Source: Channa striata (lineage: Eukaryota; Chordata; Actinopteri; Anabantiformes; Channidae). Taken from it: a stretch of 64,000 nt of DNA. The DNA lies in NCBI GenBank assembly GCA_033026295.1, contig CM065178.1:23265781-23329780 (forward strand), given 5' to 3'. Made by a program: the position numbers and the translations under genes. Of this stretch, positions 1-11,919 are shown in pieces. The notes under the pieces are model-generated. The model was not told where the DNA came from and searched no databases. It was given only the letters and a program-made list of their open reading frames with translations. How positions within the stretch are numbered: the first letter of the stretch is position 1; every line of letters begins with the position of its first letter.

Positions 1-1277
1 TCTGACCCCTGTAAAGCCGAACGAGCAGGTCATCGTTTCATTTTCCCAGAAGCTACTACGATAGTGCTCGCTCACACATTTCTGAGATGATTTTAATACC
101 AGACTCACACAGTGTGTGTGTTAGGCAGATTGAGATTATCCTTGATGGATTATAATCCTTTGGTGGTTGTGGATTACGGTGGCGGCTGCTGCTCTGTGCG
201 CGCACGTGCGTGCGTGCGTGCGTGAGATGAAAATGAATCTGTGGTGCTACATAATACACTTCTTTAAGCACAAACACAGCTACACATTTTTATGGATTAA
301 ATTCCTTAATGGAACTTTTTGGGCGTAATCAGGCATAAGTGTGACATTATTACACAACATGCCTAATCTGTTAAACTCTCTGTTCCATCATTGCTGTGGT
401 TCATCCATGTAAATTTACTCATCAGTGACAACTGATTCAAAGCAGAGATAAAATGAAAATAACTAAATACAGCAGGTACCAACATCCAAAAACACAAGTA
501 AAATGAGCACCAACAGACGCACAACAACCAAAAAGATGGGGGGGGTCATCAAAAACACTTTTCCTACGAAGCCCGGTTCCTCCTCAGCAGATTCATCCAT
601 CAGTCCACACAGAACTGAAAGCCAGTGAACGGTCCTCGGACACAGAGCTGGTGCAATGTGTCCCTGTGTCCCATGAGCAAGTGCTGGGCTAGTGTGGACC
701 ACCATCACTGTGAGGACACCTGTCCTTTGGATGGTCTGATTGTGGAACGGGAGTTGGTTTTAAGGAAAGGTTAGGGTAAAGGTCTGGGATTATGGATGGA
801 TCACCTGTTGCAGGGACATCCACGTCCTTTCCTACTTGTACAGGACACGTCACGCCAAAACCTTCAGGGTAACGGCAAAGTGTTAAAGGTATATGAGGCT
901 CGGGGGAGGTGACGGTCTGTCTGGGAGTCAGCTGAGGATGTCCTCGACAGAGCTGGGAGGACAAACCGTGTCCCTGTGTGGCACACTGACCCACATACCA
1001 GCAGCACTTGACTCTCAGCCATGTCTTGCAAGAAACCACGACCCCAAAAAAAGATGAATGAATAAGCCCGAAAGTCTGTTTGCAGATATTACAGATGACG
1101 TCTATTAAAAAAAGGTGAGGTAACGACAAACTCGTTATGGGAACATCCGATATGAAACATAAAGCTGAAACCGCGGCGGTTTTCTGTAAAGACGCGAATG
1201 GATTCGCAGCCCGGACGCGCAAAGCCCGCGTTATTCCGAGGGAAGAACTCGGGAGGAGAGTGTGAGTTCCCGCTTAC
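1..1277. other. Left flank, no supported gene; diverged repeat pieces
   Basis: No coding exon could be supported here. If the candidate exon at 1278-1346 is real, this stretch is the start of its first intron. Two segments (about 635-670 and 940-990) share phrases such as gagctgg followed by gtgtccctgtgt and look like diverged copies of one repeat. A run of gcgtgcgtgcgtgcg lies near 206-222. The 720-800 stretch contains ggttagggtaaaggt-type sequence common in teleost intergenic repeats. Confidence 0.4.
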
Positions 1278-1346
1278 CTCGAACAGAGAAGCGGCGCCCT
1301 TGTCCGGAACTGCGCATCCCAGTAATTCAGCCAGGAACTTCGCCAT
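1278..1346 (-). CDS. Candidate first coding exon of an unidentified gene, running off the left edge
   Basis: On the minus strand an ATG at 1346 opens 23 codons (MAKFLAELLGCAVPDKGAAS, then LFE). They end exactly at a consensus splice donor, GAG followed by gtaagc, at 1278/1277. The exon sits in a CpG-rich stretch (about 1140-1660), as expected for a promoter and first exon. I do not recognise the peptide and give no function. The next exon was not found within the remaining 1.27 kb, so the gene would continue beyond the window. It could also be a chance ATG plus donor in CpG-rich DNA. What is seen: the ATG, the open frame, the strong donor and the CpG context. What is inferred: that it is a gene. 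Confidence 0.45.
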
Positions 1347-1563
1347 GGGCGCGCAGAGGCGAGAGGTGTGACGCTGAAATATTCCTGAGCGGAAGGATCA
1401 ATCAACAGGAGAGTCCGCGGTTCGTCAGCCTCAGCAACTTCTCCGTGGCGCCCAAGGATTCTGCGGGCGTCCCCTCCTGTGTCCTCCTGTGTCCTACAGC
1501 GGAGACATTCGGCTTAATGATGAGCGCACAAAACCGCTGGATGAGCAGCTTTCCCAAATCCTC

Positions 1564-1589
1564 TGTGTGTGTGTGTGTGTGTGTGTGTG
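1564..1589. repeat. (TG)n microsatellite
   Basis: About 13 TG units on the plus strand, inside the CpG-rich stretch just upstream of the candidate left-hand gene. Confidence 0.9.
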
Positions 1590-1844
1590 ACATCAGTGGG
1601 GTCCCGCAGAATGCGGGTGGGCGGGCCGACAAGCTGTCAGGTAAGTAACGTCGACGGGGTTTCCCCCGAACGGGAGCAAACAGGAAGTAGAACACCCCTG
1701 AAATCACTCACTTTGATTGGGTGGAATCCCTCGCTCTCCAAAACACACTCCAGTGTGTCCGGTGTGAAGTCTCATCTTTAAATCAGTGAACACGCATGTT
1801 TGCGACATTAAAAATATACAACAAAGGCAAAATGGTCAAACTTT

Positions 1845-1935
1845 TAGATTAGATTAGATTCAACTTTATTGTCACTACTCAAGTACAAGGCAACGAAATG
1901 TAGTTTACGTTTACACAGAAGTGCAGTGAATACGA
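1845..1935. repeat. Teleost L2-like interspersed repeat tail
   Basis: A short attagattagatt repeat is followed by caactttattgtcactactc and aagtacaaggcaacgaaatg. This arrangement is very common in fish genomes, as the 3' end of LINE-type elements in reverse orientation. Family name not assignable without a repeat library. Confidence 0.55.
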
Positions 1936-2498
1936 TATACAGTTTCCTATTCACTAATATCAGGAATTTATATATATGGATGTATATAAACACAAACTTA
2001 CATATATAAATGTGTGATGGACGTGTGTATTTACAGGTGAGTAAAAACAGGCTAGTGAATGGGGAGAATGTGGGGGCGTACACCGACCTTTAACACAACA
2101 AAATCCAAGATGCATCACTGAAATATCCCCTGGTGGTTTTACTAGAGAAAAAACTGCAGTTTTCTGCAACATGCAAAAGAAGTGACTGAAAAAGACATTA
2201 TATGACCCAAACAAGCGTAAATAACCCCACAAACAGATTCAACATCAGAATACTTTCACACTTTGTATCATCATTGGTATCATACAGTAAAGTATCTCAT
2301 CCTATCATGTTAAATTTGAGTACAATGCCCTTATATTGTTATATTCCACATTTGTCCCCTTCTTTGAGTGCCCCCCCTCCTGGGCCCCCATTACAACTTG
2401 CCTTTCAGAAACGTTTGATGCAGTTTAAATCTCGACTTGTTCGACAAAATTAAACCAAAAATCTTGTTTAAGACATGAAAGGTAGATGTAACTAAAGC

Positions 2499-2626
2499 TG
2501 TGAAATAAATGTAGTGGAGTAAAAGTACAAATTATTTATCTGCATTGTGTTGGAGCAAAGGTAATTAAACTACTCCAGTAAAGAACCTCAAAATTTTACT
2601 TGAGTAAATGTACTTAGTTACATACA
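2499..2626. repeat. Teleost dispersed repeat (tagtggagtaaaagtac family)
   Basis: The segment runs from aatgtagtggagtaaaagta to acttgagtaaatgtactta. Its two ends are partly complementary (agtaaaagtac and gtacttagttac types). I recognise it as a fish repeat usually classed as a non-autonomous DNA element. A related piece in the other orientation occurs near 43740. Confidence 0.5.
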
Positions 2627-4065
2627 TCTGGTCAAAATAACGTATCATTTTAAATTTAACATTGTGTCTTTCTTCTATCAACTGGGTTTTACTAAAATTT
2701 GTTTTATATATAATAAAAAAACAAAATTACTTCACATGCTCATTTTGCTGCAGTGTTTTTGGGTTAAATACTCTCACCACTGACGACTTCTAACACTAAA
2801 AGCAGTCCATTCAGCAGGCAAAATGCGTAAATTAAACTGTCACCTGAGGTTTGAGTCTGAGTTGTATTTATTGAATATTCATGGGACACCTGCCTGATTT
2901 CTGAATGCAACACAGCGATTAAGGAGGAGCCGCTGAGAGCATGAGGGCTTTTTAATATTCTCTTTGCAGCTTATTAGGTTCTTTTTCACAAACTGACTAT
3001 TATCATGTGAGACAGTGATGCATATGTTTTGTCTTATGTTGTTTTTGTAACATTCATCAGAAACTCATGATTCATTCATAGCAGTTTTTTTCTTTTGGGC
3101 CCTGGTGCCTCGAGAGGTGAGGGATGGTTTTACTTTACTGGTTTCATTAAATGCAAAAACATCCTGCTAGAATTTATCTAAAAGCGTGTAAGTGAATAAT
3201 TTGGTGCAATATCCAAAAAATGAACATTTAAGGGTTCTGCAAGAGTCTAGAAGGTCTGTAGGCCGGTACAAACTGAGGATTATGAGTACAAACAATGCAA
3301 AGAGTTAACTAAAGGACTAACTGAGCAAAAGCATTGAAAATGTGGATAAAGTTTATTAATTTATTATCTGTAAACTGTTGAACTGCATTACAATGTCACA
3401 GTGGAATCCATTGTCATAGTATGTGAATCCATCTATTTAAATTTCCACGCAAACCTTCAACCTGACCCCCTTCCCGGTTGTTCAGGAGGTGAAACTCTGA
3501 AATGCACTAAGTGTCATGTTCGTGCTCCAAACGTATGCTTTTTCTGTCAAATGTTTTTCTTCAGCACCTCCATTTCTTTTTCAGTTTGTCTCCTCTGCTA
3601 CATGGGATTCATAGAGGTCAGGGGTCAGGCCGCCTGATGTTGTCAAACTGAATAAGAAAGAGAGAATAAATCTTCTTGTGCCACAAAGGACAGTGATTGA
3701 ACTGTTTTGACAGGGAGGATGAGGAGGCAGATGAGGGAAGCCAGCTCGCTCACTTCAGTGTACACTTTCAACAGAAATTCTTCACAAAACACAACTGAAA
3801 ATGTCAAATAACATAACATATATACATAATATATTCCATCACGCTCTCTTAGGTCAGCAGATCACTCTTTGCTGATGGGCTCAATGCTCGTTCTCACAGA
3901 CCACAGACACAGGGAGTCTTCTTCTTATTCAGTTCATCCATGGGAGAAAATCCAAATCATGTTTAAACAGGCTTATTAGCTATTGAGTGAGGCATTATGG
4001 GTAAATCACTGTCATGATTTTCTTTTGGAACCAGATTAACATAATGCTGTATATTTATATTATTC

Positions 4066-4074
<9 letters not shown>

Positions 4075-4105
<31 letters not shown>
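4075..4105. repeat. (TG)n microsatellite
   Basis: About 15 TG units preceded by an (AT)n run at 4060-4075. Confidence 0.9.
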
Positions 4106-4108
<3 letters not shown>

Positions 4109-4754
4109 GGGGTCAGTGCTTTAGCAAAACACCTTAACACGAGACAAACTTACTTAAGCCCATAGCAGCAATTACCCACATCCTCCCGTCCAGTAGGAGG
4201 TGGTGATGCACCTCAAACTTGGTGGCTACTGCTAATAAGAAACCACAGAACAACAACCAGGTTTTTTTCTTTTTAAATCTTCTGTTGTGGGTCACTGGAT
4301 GACAAACCTGCTCTGAAGTTTCCTTGTTGGTAAGTCTAAAGTTGTTCCTTAAGGTCACAGTAAATGCAGCGCGTGTCTGGTGGGCGTGGTCCTGGATACT
4401 TCCTGTTTCTGGCTAATATCCATATCTAGCATGGTTTGCTACTTGCTATGTAACATGGTACTTGGGTTTTAAAAAAAAAGCAACTACATTAGCAGTAAGA
4501 ACCTTTTCAGATTTTCTGTTGTCGGCATTGAACATGTGTAGTTGTTGACATTAGTTCGACACAGCTGAGTTGAGTTAGCAACTGTGACTGAGTTTATGCT
4601 ACGTTGGCTTTACCCCATGCTAATGGTGGTGAAATACTGTGCTTATGATATGTTAGCCGCTAATGGTAAAGACTCTGACCATTAGAACAGTGCTTCAAGA
4701 CAGTTCTCCAACAAATCAAAGAAAAGTTTTTAATATTTAGAAATAAGTTTTAAA

Positions 4755-4915
4755 TATGTTGAGAGGGAGTTTTTCTTCTTCACCGTTTCCTATGTCTTGC
4801 TCAAGGGGCATTTGTTGGGTTTTCTCGACATATCTTTATAGTCTTGACTTTACTATGTAAAGTGCCTTGAGATGACTTTGTTGTGAATTGGCGCTATATA
4901 AATAAAGTAGAATTT
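4755..4915 (+). mobile_element. L2-like LINE 3' end (gcgctatataaataaa tail)
   Basis: The block contains cttgctcaaggggcatttgt, then gggttttctcgacata, then aaagtgccttgagatgactt and gcgctatataaataaag. This order is characteristic of a very common teleost LINE (L2-type) 3' terminus. Only the tail is present and no reverse-transcriptase reading frame was found, so it is a 5'-truncated dead copy. Confidence 0.6.
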
Positions 4916-6483
4916 ATTATTTGAAATTTTGGTAAACAAGATATTGGACACCTGAAATTTGAAATTTCAACTAAGACATAACTAGTGTTCAATTAATGGC
5001 TGACCATGTTTACTCGTTCGAAAATGTTTGTCCTGCAGGAGTTCTGCCAGACACGTGGCGACACAAATGTACAGTAGATGGATTTCTAAGGAAGTTCTCC
5101 CAGAAACCATCTCCCAGAAGTATGTCTTGGGTATTAAGAACTTTCCTGTCTGGGTTTATTGAACTAAGATGCACAGAAGTGTAAAGTGACATTGTTATTT
5201 GTGTTGAATACATTTTGAGATTTTTACTGTCTGGCTGATCAGAGGAAGATCTTAGTCTTTCCCCTTGAAGGAAAGTGACTTTGTTGTGAAATTTGTCTCC
5301 TGTAGTGTGGCCTTTTGACATCTATAAATGCGATAAGCATTGGAAGCCATATTTTGGCCACAAAAAATAGATATCAGCACTTTCGTGACTTTTAGGAGCT
5401 CAGTAGATGCAGACAGACATTGAACTTATTTTCTCACAAAAAGATGATGCTCCCATAAGAATACGTGCGCTAAAGAAGCGGCTCCCCTTCCTCCTGTCAT
5501 CGGTGCCTCTGTGGGCTTTTCCATGACATCCCTCACACTGTTGAACTGCTGCCGTTAAGCCTTTTGGGTGGCATTACTCCCCTGTCTTTGTTTACCCTGT
5601 GTTTCACTTATTCTATCTCTCAAAAAAATAAAAAGATAAATAAATTTAGGCATTCATATGTGTTTTTACGTCTATGTATTTCTTGGACCAAATTGAAATG
5701 ACACCGCTCTATCTATCTCTCCCCGAGTGCGCCAGCAGCTCATTTTAACTTATTGCTCTTCTTTCAGAGCCTGCCTGAGGTTCCTGGAACTGGTCCGGCA
5801 GTCCAAAACCATCTGAGGAACCACCTTTCACACCTGTTGTTTTAATTTGGACCAAACCGGAATGCCCAAAGCCTCCAAACGAAACAAGGCAAGTGTGAAA
5901 ATTTTTCTGGCATGTCATTGTAAGCAGCATAACAGTGTTTCAGGCTGCAAAAGTGTTCAGAATTAGCCATGCCTCAGTATTACATAACTTATCATAATGG
6001 AAATATGAGAAATTTGTTGGAAATGTTTATACAAGGAGGGAGAAGCAATAAAGTTGTTTCACGTACTCCATGCCAAATATTTAGTCTAAGATATGCAAAC
6101 CAGGACCTTGTTACAGCATCCTATTTAGCACTGGTAGACACGAGAGTTTTGATCTTGTCAATATAGGACTAGAAACAAATTTGTATTTAGAACCATATTT
6201 TACTAACCATATTAATTCAGCTACTGTTACTTGACCAAATCTACAAAAAGAAAAGTGACAGATCAGAAAATTTATATCTGATTAACTTTCATTATGGTTC
6301 TATAAATTCTTGAAAGCACCAACCAACAAATGTTGTTCAGACAATATGAGCTCCACATGAAAACAGTTTCATATTGTTGGGAACCTTGAATCCTTATGAC
6401 AGTTGTTTGTCTTCAAGGACAAATCAGTTCTGGACACATGTGGAAGTGTACATGACACTTAAAGACGTGTAGCACCACAATCC

Positions 6484-6515
6484 TCTATCTATCTATCTAT
6501 CTATCCATCTATCTA
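6484..6515. repeat. (CTAT)n microsatellite
   Basis: About eight ctat units with one ccat interruption. Confidence 0.85.
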
Positions 6516-9133
6516 ACTTTTTCCGTTCAGAGCACCACGTTTCGTGTCACACAGATGACTTTGATGTGGCTGCCTGCTGTTCTACCTGTTGCCCTGACAC
6601 AACCACATTACAGTTCACAAATGCACAGAAACTAACCACCCGCATGCATAAATCTAATTGGTGAAATTTGAGTTGAATAAACCATATTTATTGTATATCC
6701 TTCAACACAAAAATGGCAAACTGACAGCGTGTACTTCCCACGAAACACTTTGACAAGAAAACATAATTAATGAAGCAATCAGCCTGCACCAGCTGAGCCT
6801 CCCATTGACACCCCACTGTTGTACGTGATTTTAATAATGCTCTTTAATGACATGCTCCGTGTTGGCTGGAAAGCGAAGCTCCATATGTTATTACAGCTGT
6901 GGGGTGCAGGGAGTCTACATGATCTGCACAGCTTCAGAGCATGAACCCCTGCTGGGATACAGCACTTTACATATTTCTGGGGGTGTGTATGTGTCCTCTG
7001 GCAATACACTTGACTTAGCCCTTCAGAGCACTTTAACTGGCTTATATATGCATCTGTGCTGAAGTCAAAATATATTCTTTTCTACAGTCTGTGTGTGCAA
7101 ATGGTAAAACATATTTTATAGGACTGTCAATCTAGTACTTGCATTGATTTATTGCAGACTGTCCATAATTAATCGCAAATTTTATTTACACAGAATTTAA
7201 AATGGATGATGATCATTTTTGGGTTCAGGTTCCAAATGATAATAGAAATCATTCAATATTACTCACCTTGTGCTTTTGGTTAGTTCACTGGTGCTGCTGG
7301 TCGACTAAGACTGTGCTGATCAGTTATTAAGTTACAGTATATGGCTAAACGGTTAGCATAACTTGTACACAGCCACAGAGAGCAGATTAGCTGCTGTAAT
7401 TTAGCATATTAATAGCGATAAGTAAAATGCATTATTGTTAATATGCAGTCACTGTCCATTTTATCAGGCACACCTGTACAATCGAATGTAGTCAAGTACA
7501 GTAGAGTAAAATGGACTATACTCATATACTTATGAACATAACTTCACAACTGTTAATCTCACTTAGTTTATTCTTCCAGTGCGAATAAAATGCTGAGAAT
7601 CACTCAGTCACGTGCACTGTGGAAAACAGGTCATCCTAACAGCAGATGTTAACGGTGACAAAAGAATTAGTGGTACTAAGCGGAATCTGTGTTAAGGCGA
7701 TAATATTGCGTTAACCTTAACAGCCTTAGTATATTTTCCTCGTAATGTTTCATATGCAAAAGCAAAAAATGAATTTTTGAAACATTTTTAGGGGAGTAAA
7801 ATCTGTAGGTAAAATGTGCAAAGCCTCGCTTTTATGTCCACGTATGCCATTTATGTGAATCTTGTAAATCTTTAAAAGAACTTTGGCTGAAGGGTCCAGT
7901 CCCCAGTCAGGTCATGTGTGACATTCGACGTCTCCATCACTGGATTGTTGTTTCTGTTGTTCTAGATCTGAGACACAGTGAAACGATTTCCCTAGCAGTT
8001 AAAATCTCCCAGCTTTCTCCATTTCTTTCTTTCTTGCTTTTCAAAGGTCAGTACAGTCTACATGCAGTTGGACAGTTGTGTGAAGTGTTTTTACGTGAAG
8101 GCATACTACAGTTTGATTTCTGCCTCTGCAAGCACATCTACTGGTAGCACTTATTATTTGAAGAGATTTTGGTCTGAAATCAAATTGAAAGTCCAACATT
8201 TTAGACTTGTGGTGTGCATTGCCTATTGTAGCCTCACAAGACCACAAGCTTAATTGGATTTAGACCATTATTCCTTTTTAAAAACTGTGAAATAAAACAG
8301 GCACTTAAATCTTGATTTGTTTCCTCCTCATGGGGAAATGACCGAAGCTTTTTCAGAAGATAATTGAGTTTGTTAACACAAATGATGATAATGCTATACT
8401 TACAAGATGTTCTTCTGATGTCAGGAGCTCTATATTAATTTTTTTACAGGTGAGTAGCTTGCTGGGACAAACAGTAGGGTGTATATGTATGAGCTGAGTT
8501 TTATTATGCACATGTGTGTTAATTACACTCTGTGAAATGTGTTGATACAGCAGCGCCTGTGGTTTTACAGCCCTGCTGTGCCCAAACGGTGCAAATCGGA
8601 ACAAAGGCGCAGGCTTCAACGCTATAATCTAATCATTCTGTATGTGTAGATAAACACATAAAAAAGACTGACACTCCTTAATTCATAGCTGTAGTATGTA
8701 CGTTTGGCTCCCAAACCCCCCAACCTAATTTCTTTTTTATTTAGTTTCCGAGTCGTTCAATTATTCTTGCTAATGGTTTTTAGTTTTGTTTTTTTTTGCC
8801 TGTTAGTTTCAGAGAGTATCGTTTATTTTACACATTACTGTATAAAACAAATTTACTTCTTATACCAACTGTGTATCACATGTAAAAACAATGGCTTTAA
8901 TCTTGTTTTTGTTACCCTTTTTATTTTGCACTGACAAAGATTTGTGTTTTTGAGTCTCAAGGCAAGGCGAGTCTGATCCCACCTACTGAATAATACAGAA
9001 ACATATCTACACACATACACACACAGATACGCTTTTGCCTGCTCGCACACCCCTCCCTCTGTTCACTGCAGCAGCTGCCTAATGTTGCATCAAAGATCCA
9101 GCCGTTCATGGCAAAGCCAGAGAGGGGGCAGGG

Positions 9134-9135
<2 letters not shown>

Positions 9136-9177
<42 letters not shown>
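9136..9177. repeat. (GT)21 microsatellite
   Basis: An uninterrupted GT run of about 42 bases. Confidence 0.95.
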
Positions 9178-9178
<1 letters not shown>

Positions 9179-9934
9179 TTTATACTATTGTCCACACACT
9201 GTCTCCCAGGAGCTGTGTGATAGTTCATGAGGTTGGTGGAAGATTGGCAGCTTGGCACATAGACCTATCAGACAGAGAGGGCAGAAAGGGACAGAGGGAA
9301 AGAGGAGATGACAGCAGAGAGGAGATCAGCAATCATTCTGTATTGTACCACAACAGAGGGTGTGATGGATGTTATCCTTCAGCTTTCACCATTACCAAAT
9401 GAGCCCTAAGAGCAGAGGAAACACTTCCACGAGTTTTCTACTTCTTGTCTCTCAGCTGAAGGCCAGAGTGCCAGTGCTGCATAGGAAGCTCGTTCTCTCT
9501 GAAGATGTGTTAACAGCTGTAGTACTGTTAACATGAAATTGTCCTCCCAAGGAAAAATGACTCTTTGACTGGCACACACCTACAGTAACCATCTAGAGCC
9601 GAATCATGGTGAAAGTAGAGCAGACCTACTGTAACTGGGCTGAGACAGCCGGGTTCAGTCTGTGCTGAGGCAGAGAAAATCGTTTTGCGCATTTTTAAAG
9701 ACTTTGGTCTTCAGTCTTAAGACTCTGCCAGTCTCCCTCCCAGTCATATGGGGCATCAGATTAGGAAACGCTTCAGTCTGTCATTCTGGCAGTTAAAGTA
9801 TCTTTGAAGACTTATTGGTTCCCTGAACTAGAGCAGAAAATGATTAAACAGTTTGAAGATGAAGATCCAGTCTCGAAACTGGATCCACTCTCAAAACAAA
9901 TAGCTGAGAGTGTTATGTATTTCATTGTGTAGCG

Positions 9935-10045
9935 TATAAGAAGAAGAAGAAGAACCTTTATTATTCACATTGATCACATAAACATTTGCACATGCATGTT
10001 ACAGTGAAATTTACTCCTGCATATTTAACCCATCCCTCTTGACGG
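9935..10045. repeat. (AAG)n plus L2-like tail
   Basis: Repeated aag triplets are followed by aacctttattattcacatt, then a run ending in gcatatttaacccatccc. I recognise this as a frequent teleost LINE-derived segment in reverse orientation. Exact family not determined. Confidence 0.5.
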
Positions 10046-11046
10046 AACATCAGAACTTCAGATTAATACCAAGAAGTCCTCAAACCTAAATGGGCATTTA
10101 TTGTTTTTTTTGTCTGTACCCTTGAACATGATCCAGACTGATGTTATTGATCATGTTAACAACAAAAACGTTAAGGTTATGGAACAGTGGTTAAGTTTAT
10201 GCACAAACTCTAATGCACATCAGTTCATAATTTAGGCAGAAGTAGTCAGAAAATGGTAGCCACAATGTGCAGATCCTATGAGATAAAACTGCTTCTCTCA
10301 GTTATTAAAAAAGCATCACTTTCAGAAATCGAGACTTGCAAAATATTTGCCATAACTGACTTTCATTTCGGCACTGTGTGAGAGTACTGCAGGAGTGACA
10401 AAAGAGCTTTTTTGTAAACCTTAAAATCCAATCACAGCTAAAAACTGCAAGTATAAGAGTCTTTAGTTTTGAAATTGTAATTTTTCACAGAGTTCTAAAA
10501 ACAGTCAGTGATTTAACTTAATAAACATTCCCCATGCAACTGTAGCATTTTCCTTCTCATTGGCAAATTACTTATGAGGAAGGATTTGTAGAAAGGGTGC
10601 TGGATGTTCCTCACTATTAATAATGTACTTGGGACAAAAGGGAGGTAAGAGAATACAAAGAGATGACCTAGAATCGCTCGTATGAGACATGCCTCAACAG
10701 ATTTTTAGTTTCCAGAAAGACTTTAAATAAATTAGAGACTGCAGTGTGCTCCAGCCAGTGCAAAACTACGGTCTGCTCAAATAAACACGTTGACCTCACA
10801 GTTGTCTGATCTAAGAGAACTTAACAGAAAACTACAGATTTATTTTGCCAGTTACAATTTGGAGAGGAAATGTGTGGTTTGTCTTCCACGTTGTTAGAAC
10901 GCGTCCGCTGTGTTTCCTTAACACCATGACATTTTTGGCATTAAACAGAGTCTGTAACCAAGTTCTACAAATGCCTAAAGATGTTTATTAAAGTGTTAGT
11001 TTTGTAACAGTTTATACATTTAGCAGATATTGATAATGTAGGAAAT

Positions 11047-11050
11047 ATTA

Positions 11051-11134
<84 letters not shown>
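11047..11134. repeat. (TTA)n microsatellite, about 85 bases
   Basis: A nearly perfect att/tta trinucleotide run of about 28 units. It degrades at its right end into tatcattatcatcag. Confidence 0.95.
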
Positions 11135-11589
11135 CATTATCATCAGTAGCCAGCAGTTTTCAACTCGGCCGGTATTATAAAAAAATGTATCTTCATAAAT
11201 ATGTTAGTGGCACGTTTTTCTCGTAACGTATTTTCTCTTGCAAATTAGTTGAATATGGTAAGAAAATGTGTGGAAGAGTTGCTCTGAACTGGCCTGACAC
11301 CCTGTCTCGTGGGCTTCAGTAAATTGCTATTTTTTCCAGAGAAACATGTCTACTTTCCAGAGCATGGATTATTATTGAGTGGGACCTGGAACCGCCTGAA
11401 ATACAACATTTAGTGGGAAATAAATTTTAATATGTTTACTGTTAACAACAAAAGCCTAATATTTACAACACGCGGATGAAAAATGACAAAAAGGATGCAC
11501 ACATGTAGATATAATATTAATCCAAATAGACCACTACCAAAAATTGATGAATTAGAGATGCAAAAGAATTCCCAAGTGATACACAACCA

Positions 11590-11790
11590 CACAGATTAAA
11601 AAAAAACTAAAACCTATGAAACAAATGACTAAAAATACACAAAAAGTGACCACAAACTGTTTGAAATGACCAGCAATGAAAAACAAAAACAAAACCATAG
11701 AATGACAAAAAAAAAAAACAGATGCATATTAACGACTAGCATGGCGGCCATGTGCTGTAGAAGATGGCCCTCTTTGCCTAAATGTTTCAA
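11590..11790. repeat. Degenerate AC-rich minisatellite-like sequence
   Basis: Loosely repeated phrases of the type aaaagtgaccacaaa and aaatgacc occur, with a long A run at 11708-11719. The pattern resembles internal AC-rich repeats of teleost non-autonomous elements. A similar texture appears at 22330-22570. Weakly supported. Confidence 0.3.
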
Positions 11791-11837
11791 CAGGCCCGTT
11801 TACTCATAATTTATGTGTGTAACAAAACAAATGTCAG

Positions 11838-11839
<2 letters not shown>

Positions 11840-11875
<36 letters not shown>

Positions 11876-11881
11876 GCTTTG

Positions 11882-11918
<37 letters not shown>
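11840..11918. repeat. Two adjacent (TG)n microsatellites
   Basis: TG runs at 11840-11872 and 11883-11918 are separated by ttatgctttga-type sequence. Together they probably derive from one interrupted array. Confidence 0.9.

Positions 11919-11919
<1 letters not shown>

Larger units (their letters stand above)
1140..1660. promoter_or_regulatory. CpG-rich, promoter-like stretch
   Basis: CpG dinucleotides are clearly denser here than in the AT-rich flanks (for example around 1190-1240 and 1290-1440). The stretch surrounds the candidate minus-strand first exon at 1278-1346. No TATA box or specific factor site could be assigned. Confidence 0.4.
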
